Below, piece after piece: positions 1 through 7,774 of a stretch of DNA of 64,000 nucleotides. A program made the translations under genes and the position numbers. The notes under the pieces are model-generated. The model worked only from the letters and a program-made list of their open reading frames with translations. It ran no database searches and was not told where the DNA came from. Each line of letters opens with the position of its first letter. Within the stretch, counting starts at the first letter, position 1. The stretch is from DAHUXN01 sp963729815 (GTDB lineage Bacteria > Acidobacteriota > Terriglobia > Acidiferrales > UBA7541): positions 930,001 through 994,000 of the forward strand of contig CAVSPU010000002.1 of NCBI GenBank assembly GCA_963729815.1. Direction: 5' to 3'.

Positions 1-386
1 CCCGGGTAGGGAATTCCCCACATGCCAGTCTTCTTGCTGATGATCAGTGTCCATTTATCCGGGTTCGGGATGGTGTCCAGCGTGTAGCTTCCCGCGGGCA
101 CATCTTTGTCGCCTACTGTCACGCCCGACGTAATGACAAACGTCGTCGCCTCATTTGCGCCCGCGCGCCACACTTTATCCCATGGTACGAGCCCGCCATA
201 GATCTTCCGCCCCTTCATCCGCGGGCTCGAATAATCGACCGTAATCGTGTTGCCGTCCGTGAACGTGCACACGGCGTGCGCGGGCGGGCTTGGCCGCTTG
301 CTCTTATCCTGCTGAGCATAGCCATTCATGGCGAAAGCTGCGAGCCCCACAACTAGGGCTCCAAACATTGCAATTCGGGTTTTCAT
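1..386 (-). CDS. DUF2911 family secreted protein (partial, 3' end outside window)
   Basis: The reading frame starts at 386 (reverse strand) and runs off the left edge after about 128 codons. The N-terminus (MKTRIAMFGALVVGLAAF...GYAQ) is a Sec signal peptide ending near residue 25, so the product is exported. The body contains TVDYSSPRMKGRKIYGGLVP, a VWRAGANEAT block and VPAGSYTLDTIPNPDKW, all typical of DUF2911, a family of unknown function common in Acidobacteria and Bacteroidetes. A GAGGAGAA ribosome site lies about 7 bases before the ATG. The C-terminal part is missing only because of the window edge. Function is not known. Confidence 0.85.
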   Translation of the reverse strand, partial: MKTRIAMFGALVVGLAAFAMNGYAQQDKSKRPSPPAHAVCTFTDGNTITVDYSSPRMKGRKIYGGLVPWDKVWRAGANEATTFVITSGVTVGDKDVPAGSYTLDTIPNPDKWTLIISKKTGMWGIPYP

Positions 387-532
387 CCTTATTCTCCTCA
401 GTGAAGATTTGCGTTGCAAGTATAACCCAGCTCGCCGCACCCGCGTCATTTCCGGCAATCCGCGCTCACCCTCCGCAGGTCTTCCTTCAACTCTGTTACA
501 ATGCGCGTTTTGCCTGCGGCGCCGAACGCAAA

Positions 533-1150
533 ATGAATATCATCTCCTCGACAGCTCCGAAAGTTCCCGGCTGGCTCGCGCACATCGTCGGACTGCTTGG
601 CGGCGCGGGCCTTTTCGTTGTCGCTTTTCTGGACTCCTCCGTCCTCTCTTTTCCCTTCGTCACCGATCTGCTTTTTATGGAATTCGTCATCCATCGCCCC
701 GCGCGCATTCTCTATTACATCGTTGCGGCAACGGTTGGTTCGCTCGCCGGATGCATTTGGCTTTACCTTCTGGCCAAGAAAGGCGGCGAAGCCTACCGCC
801 GCAGGCGCGGTGCCAGGCCGGAGGGCCGGATTCGTACCTGGGTCATCCGTCATTCATTCTTGAGCGTATTTGTTCCCTCGATTTTGCCTCCGCCTGCGCC
901 GTTCAAGGCTTTCATTGTCGCCGAAGGCGTAATCCAGGTGCCGCTGCGCACTTTTGTCCTCGGACTCCTCGCCGGCCGCGGTTTGCGCTACACCATCGAG
1001 GGTCTGTTTGCCTTCGAATACGGGCGGGCGGTGGAGACATTTATGTTGCAGCACAAGGTCGTCACGATTGCCGTTCCGTTGGTATCGATAACTCTGATTT
1101 ATTTCGTCACGCGCTGGTTGATCAAGCCTTCCGGTCGTCCGGAATCCTAG
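533..1150 (+). CDS. VTT/DedA-like integral membrane protein
   Basis: A 205-residue membrane protein. The frame is open further upstream, but the ATG at 533 (MNIISSTAPKVPGW) is preferred because upstream residues lack membrane character and overlap the divergent DUF2911 gene. A hydrophobic re-entrant-like segment (residues 20-50, LFVVAFLDSSVLSFP), a second segment near 60-80, then SILPPPAPFKAFIVAEG and a C-terminal anchor fit the VTT (SNARE-associated/DedA) fold, whose members are linked to lipid flipping and membrane homeostasis. A TACAAT box lies at 497-502. No strong ribosome site is visible, so the start is moderately certain. Substrate unknown. Confidence 0.72.
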   Translation: MNIISSTAPKVPGWLAHIVGLLGGAGLFVVAFLDSSVLSFPFVTDLLFMEFVIHRPARILYYIVAATVGSLAGCIWLYLLAKKGGEAYRRRRGARPEGRIRTWVIRHSFLSVFVPSILPPPAPFKAFIVAEGVIQVPLRTFVLGLLAGRGLRYTIEGLFAFEYGRAVETFMLQHKVVTIAVPLVSITLIYFVTRWLIKPSGRPES

Positions 1151-1156
1151 GCTTTC

Positions 1157-2173
1157 TTAACGCGGCCGGTCCGATTGCCCGTTGGCGAACTCGATCGTTT
1201 GTCCGCGCACCTTCAGCGCGCTGTCCAGATCGATCACGGCGATCAAGTCATCCGGCGTGTTCACGTCATCCCTAAAGCGAAGGTCGCGCAGCGTCACGCG
1301 ATACCCATCGCCCAGGCTTTCTTGAGTCGCCAGCGGGAACCGTGCATACCGCAAAAACTCCTGCGCCAACGGCGCGCGGCGCGCGGCATCGAGCGCCGCT
1401 GAGCCCTCCGGCTTGTAATGCGTGAGGCTCGAAGTAGCATCGAAAACCGCTCCAACCCCAAACCGTACGTTCACTTCCTCGATTGTGTTCGCCGTGTCCA
1501 CCACGCCGCGCCACGAGAGCGGCGAAGACGAATCCGGGAACGCGCCCGCCACCATCGGCACTTGGCCGTGATAATCATTCGCGAGGAGCATTTCCCCGGC
1601 TCGATAATGCAGCTGCGCGCGCCAGCCGACATACGCCAGCATCAGCACGACCGCCGCGATTGCGCCCTTCGATGGTCCCCGCTTCTTTTTCTTCTCGCCA
1701 ATTTCCTCGCTCACCAGCCGAAACAGGCCTGGTACCAGCAGGCCCGCCAGTAGAATCGCCAGAATCCATGGATCGATTCCGCCCAGCAAATCCCACGAGA
1801 ACCAGCGCGCCCGAAAGGGCCAAAATAATTGCACGCCGCTCGCGGTTGCCAGATCCAGCAGCACATGCGCCGTCGCGCCAATCGCGCACAGCAGGAAAAC
1901 ACGCCCAAATTTCAAGGGTGACTTCGGATGCCGCCGTCCGGCCAGCCAGAAAATCAGCGCGATAACGATCACCAGAACGGCGCTGCCGGTAATCGAGTGC
2001 AGTAGCGTGTGAGCATAGTGGAAGTAAGCCTCTGCTCCTCCGAAGTAGCTCAGTAAATCGAGATCCGCCGCCACGCCGGAGACAATCAGAATGGCCATCG
2101 CCAGCCGGCTGACTCGGCTCAGCCCAGCGCGGTCCAGCGCGGCGGAAGTCAGCGCATGTGTGAAGGGATCCAA
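1157..2173 (-). CDS. YdjM/DUF457-type membrane-bound metal-dependent hydrolase
   Basis: 338 residues. The N-terminus MDPFTHALTSAALDRAG carries the family's first histidine. It is followed by GVAADLDLL, HYAHTLLHS and ATAHVLLDL, a spread of His/Asp residues inside membrane segments typical of the LexA-binding inner-membrane hydrolase family (PF04307). At least four hydrophobic helices lie between residues 20 and 165; the C-terminal half is a soluble domain. The gene converges with the VTT-type gene (6 bases between stops). Its start lies just downstream of the stop of the lipid kinase on the same strand, so the two may be co-transcribed. Biochemical substrate is unknown for the family. Confidence 0.8.
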   Translation of the reverse strand: MDPFTHALTSAALDRAGLSRVSRLAMAILIVSGVAADLDLLSYFGGAEAYFHYAHTLLHSITGSAVLVIVIALIFWLAGRRHPKSPLKFGRVFLLCAIGATAHVLLDLATASGVQLFWPFRARWFSWDLLGGIDPWILAILLAGLLVPGLFRLVSEEIGEKKKKRGPSKGAIAAVVLMLAYVGWRAQLHYRAGEMLLANDYHGQVPMVAGAFPDSSSPLSWRGVVDTANTIEEVNVRFGVGAVFDATSSLTHYKPEGSAALDAARRAPLAQEFLRYARFPLATQESLGDGYRVTLRDLRFRDDVNTPDDLIAVIDLDSALKVRGQTIEFANGQSDRPR

Positions 2174-2197
2174 GCTCTTTGTCCCGCGTGCTTAAGT

Positions 2198-3226
2198 TTA
2201 AATCGTCCTGCGTTGCGCGCTTGCCGCCGGTAATACCAGAGTCAGGGCATCCGGCACAATTCGAAATTCCAGCGGCAATGCCCTCGCCGCTTCGCCGTCC
2301 ACCTGCGCGAAAATTCTATCGCCGTTCATGGACTCGCACGTAAGTTGTTGCGTCTTCCACACGTGGATCCCCGGTACGCGGTGCAGGCATCCAAGCCAGA
2401 TCGCGGGCAAACACAGCACCACCGTGAGCCGATTTCGACCGCTGTACGCCACAATCTCAAACGCATCCTCGAACAGGCTCGCGCCTGTCGTGATTCGAAA
2501 CGGTCCGCCGTAATATTTCGTTCTCCCCACGACGATCAGGCTCCCCATAATCTCTTTTTCGCTCGACACAATTCGGAACTTCGGGAACCCGTAACTGAAA
2601 AATTGGCGCAAGCCCTGTTCCCAATACGCCAGGATGCCCACGCGGAGTTTTTTCTCCGTGTCGATCGCCTGGACGATCGCTCCGTCCGGCCCCGCGCCGC
2701 CCACGCACAAAAAATATCGCTGCATCGGAACGGCCGCGGACTCCGCCTCCTGCTGCGTATCGCGCCAGACAATCTCCCCCAATGCGATTCTCGCCAGACG
2801 TGCCTGCGGGATTAATCGCGCCGCCTTCGGGATGTTCCACGGGATGCCGATTTCCTTCGCCAGAATATTCGCGGTTCCGGCAGGCAGCACTGCCAGCGGC
2901 ACATGGCTCCCCGCGAGCCCGTTGATGACCTCGTTGATCGTCCCGTCGCCGCCGCAGGCGATCACCATCTGCCGCCCGCTCCTCACGGCATGGCGCGCCA
3001 GTTCTGTCGCTGCCCCTGCGTGCATCGTTGGCGCGAGTTCCGCTTCGATCCCCGTGTCCTTTAGGATTCGCGCCGCGTGTTCAAGATCGCGCATGCGTCG
3101 CGCGCGCTGCCGCCCGCTCGTCGGGTTGTAGATGATTACAGCGTCGTGAATCTTTCCCGCGATTCGAGTGAGTTGTTCAGTCATTAGTCCAGCGCTCGCA
3201 AGCACGGAAAACGGCTCCAATTCCAT
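2198..3226 (-). CDS. YegS/BmrU-type diacylglycerol (lipid) kinase
   Basis: About 342 residues. The DAGK catalytic domain starts at HDAVIIYNPTSGRQRARR and contains the nucleotide-binding motif CGGDGTINEVINGLAG followed by LAVLPAGTANILA, which define the diacylglycerol/sphingosine/YegS-like lipid kinase family. These cytoplasmic or membrane-associated enzymes phosphorylate lipid hydroxyls using ATP. The ATG at 3226 is chosen because a TACAAT-like -10 box (3232-3237, reverse strand) ends only five bases upstream, suggesting a leaderless mRNA. A second ATG at 3184 (MTEQLTRIAGK) is an alternative and would still keep the whole domain. The C-terminal beta-sandwich is complete. Confidence 0.88.
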   Translation of the reverse strand: MELEPFSVLASAGLMTEQLTRIAGKIHDAVIIYNPTSGRQRARRMRDLEHAARILKDTGIEAELAPTMHAGAATELARHAVRSGRQMVIACGGDGTINEVINGLAGSHVPLAVLPAGTANILAKEIGIPWNIPKAARLIPQARLARIALGEIVWRDTQQEAESAAVPMQRYFLCVGGAGPDGAIVQAIDTEKKLRVGILAYWEQGLRQFFSYGFPKFRIVSSEKEIMGSLIVVGRTKYYGGPFRITTGASLFEDAFEIVAYSGRNRLTVVLCLPAIWLGCLHRVPGIHVWKTQQLTCESMNGDRIFAQVDGEAARALPLEFRIVPDALTLVLPAASAQRRTI

Positions 3227-3725
3227 CGCGCATTGTATAACATCGTGTCGATTTCGGCCGTTGCCGCCAAACTGCGTGCTCTTACATAACCCCGTCTTAC
3301 ACACGCCCGTCCTGAAAAATTTCCCGCTTCGTGCTAGCCTAATTAGGCTGTAATCGAGGTCGACAGTAAGAAAATGAGTCCAGTGACGGGCAAAGGAAGT
3401 TGCGATTCACAGGCCTTCCGCATCGGATTGCTCTCGTTCGCCGCAGGTGCATCGCCCGCCATCGTCGCGCGCCTAACCGCCGCTCTCGACCCTGACTCCC
3501 CTAGGTGCCTTCCATTGCACCACAGCAATTGTGGGCTGTTGTCCCCTCTTCTGCGTAAGCATCATCGGTTTCTGACCGTGAATTCTAATCGCCACATGGC
3601 GGAATTAGAAATGCCCGTAACCTGCACAAAACAAAGGCTCCGCCATTTTCTAATCGCCACATTTGGCGCCTTTTTCGTTCTGCACCTCTCATCTTACAAA
3701 CTAATCTTCACACTGTGAGACCGTG
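3227..3725. other. Intergenic region before ligA holding a palindrome and a dispersed repeat
   Basis: About 500 bases between the divergent lipid kinase and ligA. It contains a perfect 14-base palindrome AGCCTAATTAGGCT at 3336-3349 and one unit of the TTCTAATCGC repeat family at 3583-3670. A 114-codon forward frame (3374-3718) spans it, but it has no ribosome site, no domain, and its C-terminal half is simply the translated repeat, so it is not called as a gene. Confidence 0.6.
3583..3670 (+). repeat. TTCTAATCGC dispersed repeat, copy 1
   Basis: Three heptamer boxes: TTCTAAT at 3583-3589, its inverse ATTAGAA at 3604-3610, and TTCTAAT at 3648-3654. The first two form a hairpin TTCTAAT-CGCCA / TGGCG-(GA)-ATTAGAA. 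The stretch CTGCACAAAACAAA sits between boxes two and three, and box three is followed by CGCCACATTTGGCGCC. Two more copies with almost the same spacing occur at 43251-43330 and 43407-43495. This copy ends about 55 bases before ligA. Confidence 0.8.
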
Positions 3726-5744
3726 ATGGCCGCCACCGCAACAATCGCTCGGGAAGTCGAGAAACTGCGCGAGCAGATTCGCAAGCACGAGTATCTCTAC
3801 TACGTCCTCGACTCGCCAGAGGTTTCCGACGCCCATTTCGACCGCCTGATGAACCGGCTCAAGGCCATCGAATCCGAGCATCCCGAATTTGCTACGCCCG
3901 ATTCGCCCACGCAGCGTGTCGGCGGCTCGCCCCGCGAGGGTTTTCAGACCTACCGCCACGTTCGTCCGATGATGAGCCTCGACAATGCGCTTTCCCGCGA
4001 GGCCTTGCGCGACTTCGACCGCCGCGCCCGCGAATTGACCGGCCGCGAAAAAATCGAATACGTCGCCGAGCACAAATTCGACGGCCTCAGCCTCGCCTTG
4101 ATATATGAAAACGCCGTGCTTGTCCGCGGCGTCACGCGTGGCGATGGACAGACTGGCGAGGACGTCACCGCCAACGTCCGCACGATTCGCTCCATCCCGC
4201 TGAGCCTCAAGCGCGACACGCTCAAGAAGCTCGGCCTGCCGCTCGACATCGAAGTTCGTGGCGAAGCCATGATGCCGCGCGCCGCGTTCGAAGAGTTGAA
4301 TCGTCAGCAGGATGCTTCCGGCGGAAAGCACTTCGCCAATCCGCGCAACGCCGCCGCCGGAGCCGTGCGCGTTCTCGATCCGCAAATCACCGCGTCGCGC
4401 AAACTCGATTTCTTCGCCTATTACTTGCTCTCCGAGGGCCGCGTACCCGTGAAACGCCATTCGCAAGCTCTGGAGGACTTGGCGAAGCTGCAATTCAAGG
4501 CCAGCGCCGATTTCGAAACCTGCCACGGAATCGATGCCGTCGAGAAATATTGCGACAAGTGGGAAGCCAAGCGTGACAAATTGCCTTATGAGGTAGACGG
4601 CGTCGTTATAAAAGTGAACGAAACCAGCCTGCAAACCGAGCTCGGTTCCACGTCAAAAGCGCCGCGCTGGGCCATCGCCTACAAATGGGCCGCTCGCCAG
4701 GCCGAAACCCTAGTCAAATCGATCGAATTCAACGTTGGACGCACCGGCACGCTCACGCCCGTCGCGATTTTTGAGCCTGTGCCCATCGGAGGCGTCACCG
4801 TCAGCCGCTCCACACTTCACAATATGGACGAAATCGAGCGCCTGAATATTCACGAAGGCGACACCGTTCTCCTTGAGCGCGCCGGCGATGTCATTCCCCA
4901 CGTTCTCAAGGTCATTAAGCACGGCAAGGAAGAAAAGTCTCTGCGCGTCCCCGATAAGTGCCCCGTGTGCGGCACGCGCGTCCATCGCGTCGAAGGCGAA
5001 GTCGCTTATCGCTGCGTGAATCCCGCCTGCCCTGCGCGGCGCAAGGAATCGCTGATTCATTTTGCGAGCCGTCATGCCATGAACATTGACGGCCTGGGCG
5101 AAAAAATCGTCGACCAGCTCGTCGGGAAGGGAATCGTCAAGGATTTTGCCGATCTCTACAGTTTGAAACTCGATGACGTCGCGGATCTCGAGCGCATGGC
5201 GGAAAAATCGGCGCAGAATCTCCTCGACGAGATCGCCGCCAGCAAGAAGAACGAATTGTCGCGTTTGATTTACGCCCTGGGCATCGGCTTTGTCGGCGAG
5301 CGCACCGCGCAGTTGCTTGCCGCGCATTTCGGTTCGCTCGAAAAGCTCGCTGACGCCACGGTCGAGGAATTGACCGAGGTCCCGGAAGTCGGCCCGAAAG
5401 TTGCTGCTGCCGTCGCCGATTTCTTCTCCGAAAAGGCCAATCGCAAATTGATCGACCGGCTCCGCGAAAAGGGCGTGCGCATGAAGGAAGAGCGTCGCGC
5501 GCCCGTCAGCAACCGCCTGGCGGGGAAATCATTCGTCTTCACGGGCACGCTCGAACGTCATCCGCGGGAAGCAGCCGCCGAACTCGTCGTCTCGCACGGC
5601 GGCAAAGTCATCTCGTCTGTGAGCAAGAAAACCGACTACGTCGTCGCCGGCGCCGATCCCGGTTCAAAACTTGCCAAGGCCCAATCTCTCGGCGTACCGA
5701 TTCTTGATGAAGCCGCCTTCGAAAAACTCATCGCCAAAAAATAA
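3726..5744 (+). CDS. ligA: NAD-dependent DNA ligase LigA
   Basis: A 672-residue enzyme that seals nicks in duplex DNA during replication and repair using NAD+. Domain order is complete: Ia NMN-binding segment (HEYLYYVLDSPEVSDAHFDR, residues 21-40), adenylation domain with the AMP-accepting lysine K117 in EHKFDGLSLAL, OB fold, four-cysteine zinc finger (CPVCG and CVNPAC), helix-hairpin-helix repeats (EVPEVGPKVAAAV), and a C-terminal BRCT domain (GKSFVFTGTLERHPR). Length matches the family (about 670). ATG 3726 is preferred over the GTG three bases upstream. A bidirectional terminator follows immediately. Confidence 0.97.
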   Translation: MAATATIAREVEKLREQIRKHEYLYYVLDSPEVSDAHFDRLMNRLKAIESEHPEFATPDSPTQRVGGSPREGFQTYRHVRPMMSLDNALSREALRDFDRRARELTGREKIEYVAEHKFDGLSLALIYENAVLVRGVTRGDGQTGEDVTANVRTIRSIPLSLKRDTLKKLGLPLDIEVRGEAMMPRAAFEELNRQQDASGGKHFANPRNAAAGAVRVLDPQITASRKLDFFAYYLLSEGRVPVKRHSQALEDLAKLQFKASADFETCHGIDAVEKYCDKWEAKRDKLPYEVDGVVIKVNETSLQTELGSTSKAPRWAIAYKWAARQAETLVKSIEFNVGRTGTLTPVAIFEPVPIGGVTVSRSTLHNMDEIERLNIHEGDTVLLERAGDVIPHVLKVIKHGKEEKSLRVPDKCPVCGTRVHRVEGEVAYRCVNPACPARRKESLIHFASRHAMNIDGLGEKIVDQLVGKGIVKDFADLYSLKLDDVADLERMAEKSAQNLLDEIAASKKNELSRLIYALGIGFVGERTAQLLAAHFGSLEKLADATVEELTEVPEVGPKVAAAVADFFSEKANRKLIDRLREKGVRMKEERRAPVSNRLAGKSFVFTGTLERHPREAAAELVVSHGGKVISSVSKKTDYVVAGADPGSKLAKAQSLGVPILDEAAFEKLIAKK

Positions 5745-5778
5745 CGGCGAGCGTCACTCGACGACGCCCGCCGTTTTT
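5743..5778 (+). terminator. Rho-independent terminator shared by ligA and the convergent gene
   Basis: Inverted repeat AACGGCGAGCGTC / GACGCCCGCCGTT with one mismatch and a short loop, followed by TTTTTG on the plus strand. On the minus strand the same stem is followed by ATTTTTT, so it can stop transcription of both convergent genes. Confidence 0.8.
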
Positions 5779-5797
5779 GTTTCTTGTTTCGTGCTGC

Positions 5798-6907
5798 TCA
5801 GTCTTTTCCAAACACAAGCACGTGAAATGATCCCGGAACCATCTTGAATGGCCGTGTGTGCGGCGGAGGATTCTCGATGCGTGTGACCTGCGCCGTCACA
5901 AGGAACACTTCGTGCGTTGTCGGATCGAGCGCCATCGTGCGCGCACCGCGCTCCGTCTTCACATTCTCGACCACGCTGAATGTATCCGGTGAATCTTCGT
6001 GAATCACAGTGAGCGTTCCATCTCCATTCGAGCTGAACGCGTAGCCTGTACCCGGATCGAACCGCGTAGCGTCCACTCCCTGGCCGATCGGCACCGACGC
6101 CACCACTTTCCCGGAGTCCGCGTCCATCACCACCATCAGTTTGTTGTGGCAGCCGGAAAAGAGTCTTCGATTCTTGGCGTCGATCGCCAGCCCGCTCGGC
6201 GATTCGCCGGGAGCGAGCGGCCAGCGATTCGTGATCTTCATGGTATTCGAATCGATCTCGACGATTTCGCTCGTGCTTTCAATATTCGCGTACACATGTC
6301 CTTGACCGTCGGCAACAGGAAATTCCGGACTGCCGCCAAGATCAATATGACCTACAACTTTTCCGGTTTTTGCGTCGATCACCGTGGAGGATTTTGAATC
6401 ACCGTTCATCGTGAACACGCGCTTGGAGAAGGGATCGTAAACATCGCCGTCCGCGTCAGGATCAGCCGGCGCGCTGCCAATGACTTTGAGTGTGTTCAGA
6501 TCGAAAATCCAAACTTTGGCGGCGCGTCCGTCGGTGACGAATCCGCGATTGAACTCCGGTGCCAGCACGACCCCATGAATGCCCTGCATCCCGCCGATGT
6601 CAGCAACCACTTTACCCGTGTCGACGTTCGCCACCGCAACGTGGTCTCCGTGAGTGATAAACAGCCGGCGCGTGGATGGTTCAAATTTCAGGTAATCCCA
6701 AAAAGTGTCTCCGGGAACCGGGATCGTTTTAATCAAGTGGTAGCCCGACGGCCCCGCCGCCTGTGCAGCCAATGTCGGTAACGCAGTCTTTGCGGAACGC
6801 TCCGGCCGGTTGGAAGCGGCGTTCGCCATTGCAGCGCCGCAAAAAAACAGCGCCACGCAGAGCGTGGCCAGTCGAACCCAATGGGGCAATGCTGAATTAT
6901 GCTTCAT
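5798..6907 (-). CDS. Secreted YVTN/YncE-type beta-propeller protein
   Basis: 369 residues with a signal peptide (LATLCVALFFCGAAMANA, cleavage near residue 30). The body is made of roughly 40-residue repeats of the YVTN type, for example YVTN-like blocks VANVDTGKVVADIGG, VIDAKTGKVVGHIDLGG and VVMDADSGKVVASVPIG, which form a seven-blade propeller as in YncE. These proteins are periplasmic or surface-exposed and usually have a binding rather than a catalytic role. A strong GGAGGAAG ribosome site precedes ATG 6907. The gene stands alone, ending against the ligA terminator. Ligand unknown. Confidence 0.85.
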   Translation of the reverse strand: MKHNSALPHWVRLATLCVALFFCGAAMANAASNRPERSAKTALPTLAAQAAGPSGYHLIKTIPVPGDTFWDYLKFEPSTRRLFITHGDHVAVANVDTGKVVADIGGMQGIHGVVLAPEFNRGFVTDGRAAKVWIFDLNTLKVIGSAPADPDADGDVYDPFSKRVFTMNGDSKSSTVIDAKTGKVVGHIDLGGSPEFPVADGQGHVYANIESTSEIVEIDSNTMKITNRWPLAPGESPSGLAIDAKNRRLFSGCHNKLMVVMDADSGKVVASVPIGQGVDATRFDPGTGYAFSSNGDGTLTVIHEDSPDTFSVVENVKTERGARTMALDPTTHEVFLVTAQVTRIENPPPHTRPFKMVPGSFHVLVFGKD

Positions 6908-7093
6908 CTATCTTCCTCCTCAGTTAAATGCGCGACGAATCCAAATGATTCGTCGACAAAATCTTCGTCGTTCTTTCGCACATCAATCATCTGGTCGTTA
7001 TTGGACTAGGTGAGTCGTCGCGTGAACGAAATTTCGGCTGCATCGGCCGGCGACTGGTGATATGACGCCGCGGAAGCAATCAGCGTTTCACCT

Positions 7094-7122
7094 TTGCGCC
7101 ACGGAACTGGAGCGCCTATAAT
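7094..7122 (+). promoter_or_regulatory. Sigma-70 type promoter of rnpB
   Basis: -35 TTGCGC at 7094-7099, a 17-base spacer, and a consensus -10 TATAAT at 7117-7122. The predicted start falls at 7128-7129, exactly where the first strand of the RNase P P1 helix begins. Confidence 0.75.
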
Positions 7123-7128
7123 GAAACG

Positions 7129-7685
7129 AGCGGGCGGGTCGGGTGATCGCTGGTCCAATCCTCGCAAGATGATTGGGTTGGAGGAAAGTCCGGACACCGC
7201 CGTTTAGGAACGGTTAGGGCAACGCGCCTGGTAACGCCAGGGGGCGGAACTCGAAAGGGTTCGGCCACGGAAAGTGCCACAGAAACGAAACCGCCGGTGA
7301 GGATCGTGCCTCGGCGGCCGGCGTGAGGCAAAACCTCTCGCTGGTCTTCTTGGGCAGCCGCACAGGCAAGGGTGAAACGGTGGGGTAAGAGCCCACCGCC
7401 TGAATGGTGACATTCAGGGCATGGCAAACCCCGCGTGGTGCAAGGCCAAATAGGAGGGAAGGGCTGGCCCGGCCCGATGCAATTTCTGCGAGTGATTCTT
7501 GCTTGAAAGAATTGCACCCTTAGAATCGCGCAAGCGATTCGAAGGGACGTACCCTCGGGTAGGCCGCATTGAGCTTTCGAGTGATCGAAGGCCCAGAGGA
7601 ATGATCGCCACGCCGTGCGTTCGCGTTGAAAGAAATTTCAGCGCAGACCACAGTGTACAAAATCCGGCTTATAGACTCGCCCGCT
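7129..7685 (+). ncRNA. rnpB: RNase P RNA (bacterial type A) with enlarged P16/P17 region
   Basis: The catalytic RNA of RNase P, which matures tRNA 5' ends. Diagnostic conserved blocks are present in order: GAGGAAAGTCCGGAC (about 7191), GGTAACGCCAGG (P10-11 region), GGGTAAGAGCCCACCG, GCAAGGCCAAATAGG, CGGGTAGGC, and near the 3' end ACAAAATCCGGCTTATAG. The P1 helix is formed by AGCGGGCG at 7129 and CGCCCGCT ending at 7685. The length of about 557 bases exceeds the usual 350-400. Much of the extra sequence lies between AAATAGG and CGGGTAGGC (about 95 bases against roughly 30 in E. coli). Several antisense frames here are spurious. Confidence 0.95.
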
Positions 7686-7774
7686 AAAAATTCTCGTCGC
7701 CATTACCTGCCTCGCGCTCAGCGAGGATTCAGCACACCAACAGCTTCCGTGGCGCCGCAGCGCATTGGCAATCG

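Noticed and set aside
3374..3718. 114-codon forward frame before ligA
   Set aside because: No ribosome site or domain; its second half is the translated TTCTAATCGC repeat.
7116..7611. Reverse-strand frames of 60-133 codons
   Set aside because: They lie wholly antisense to the RNase P RNA and have no ribosome sites or domains.
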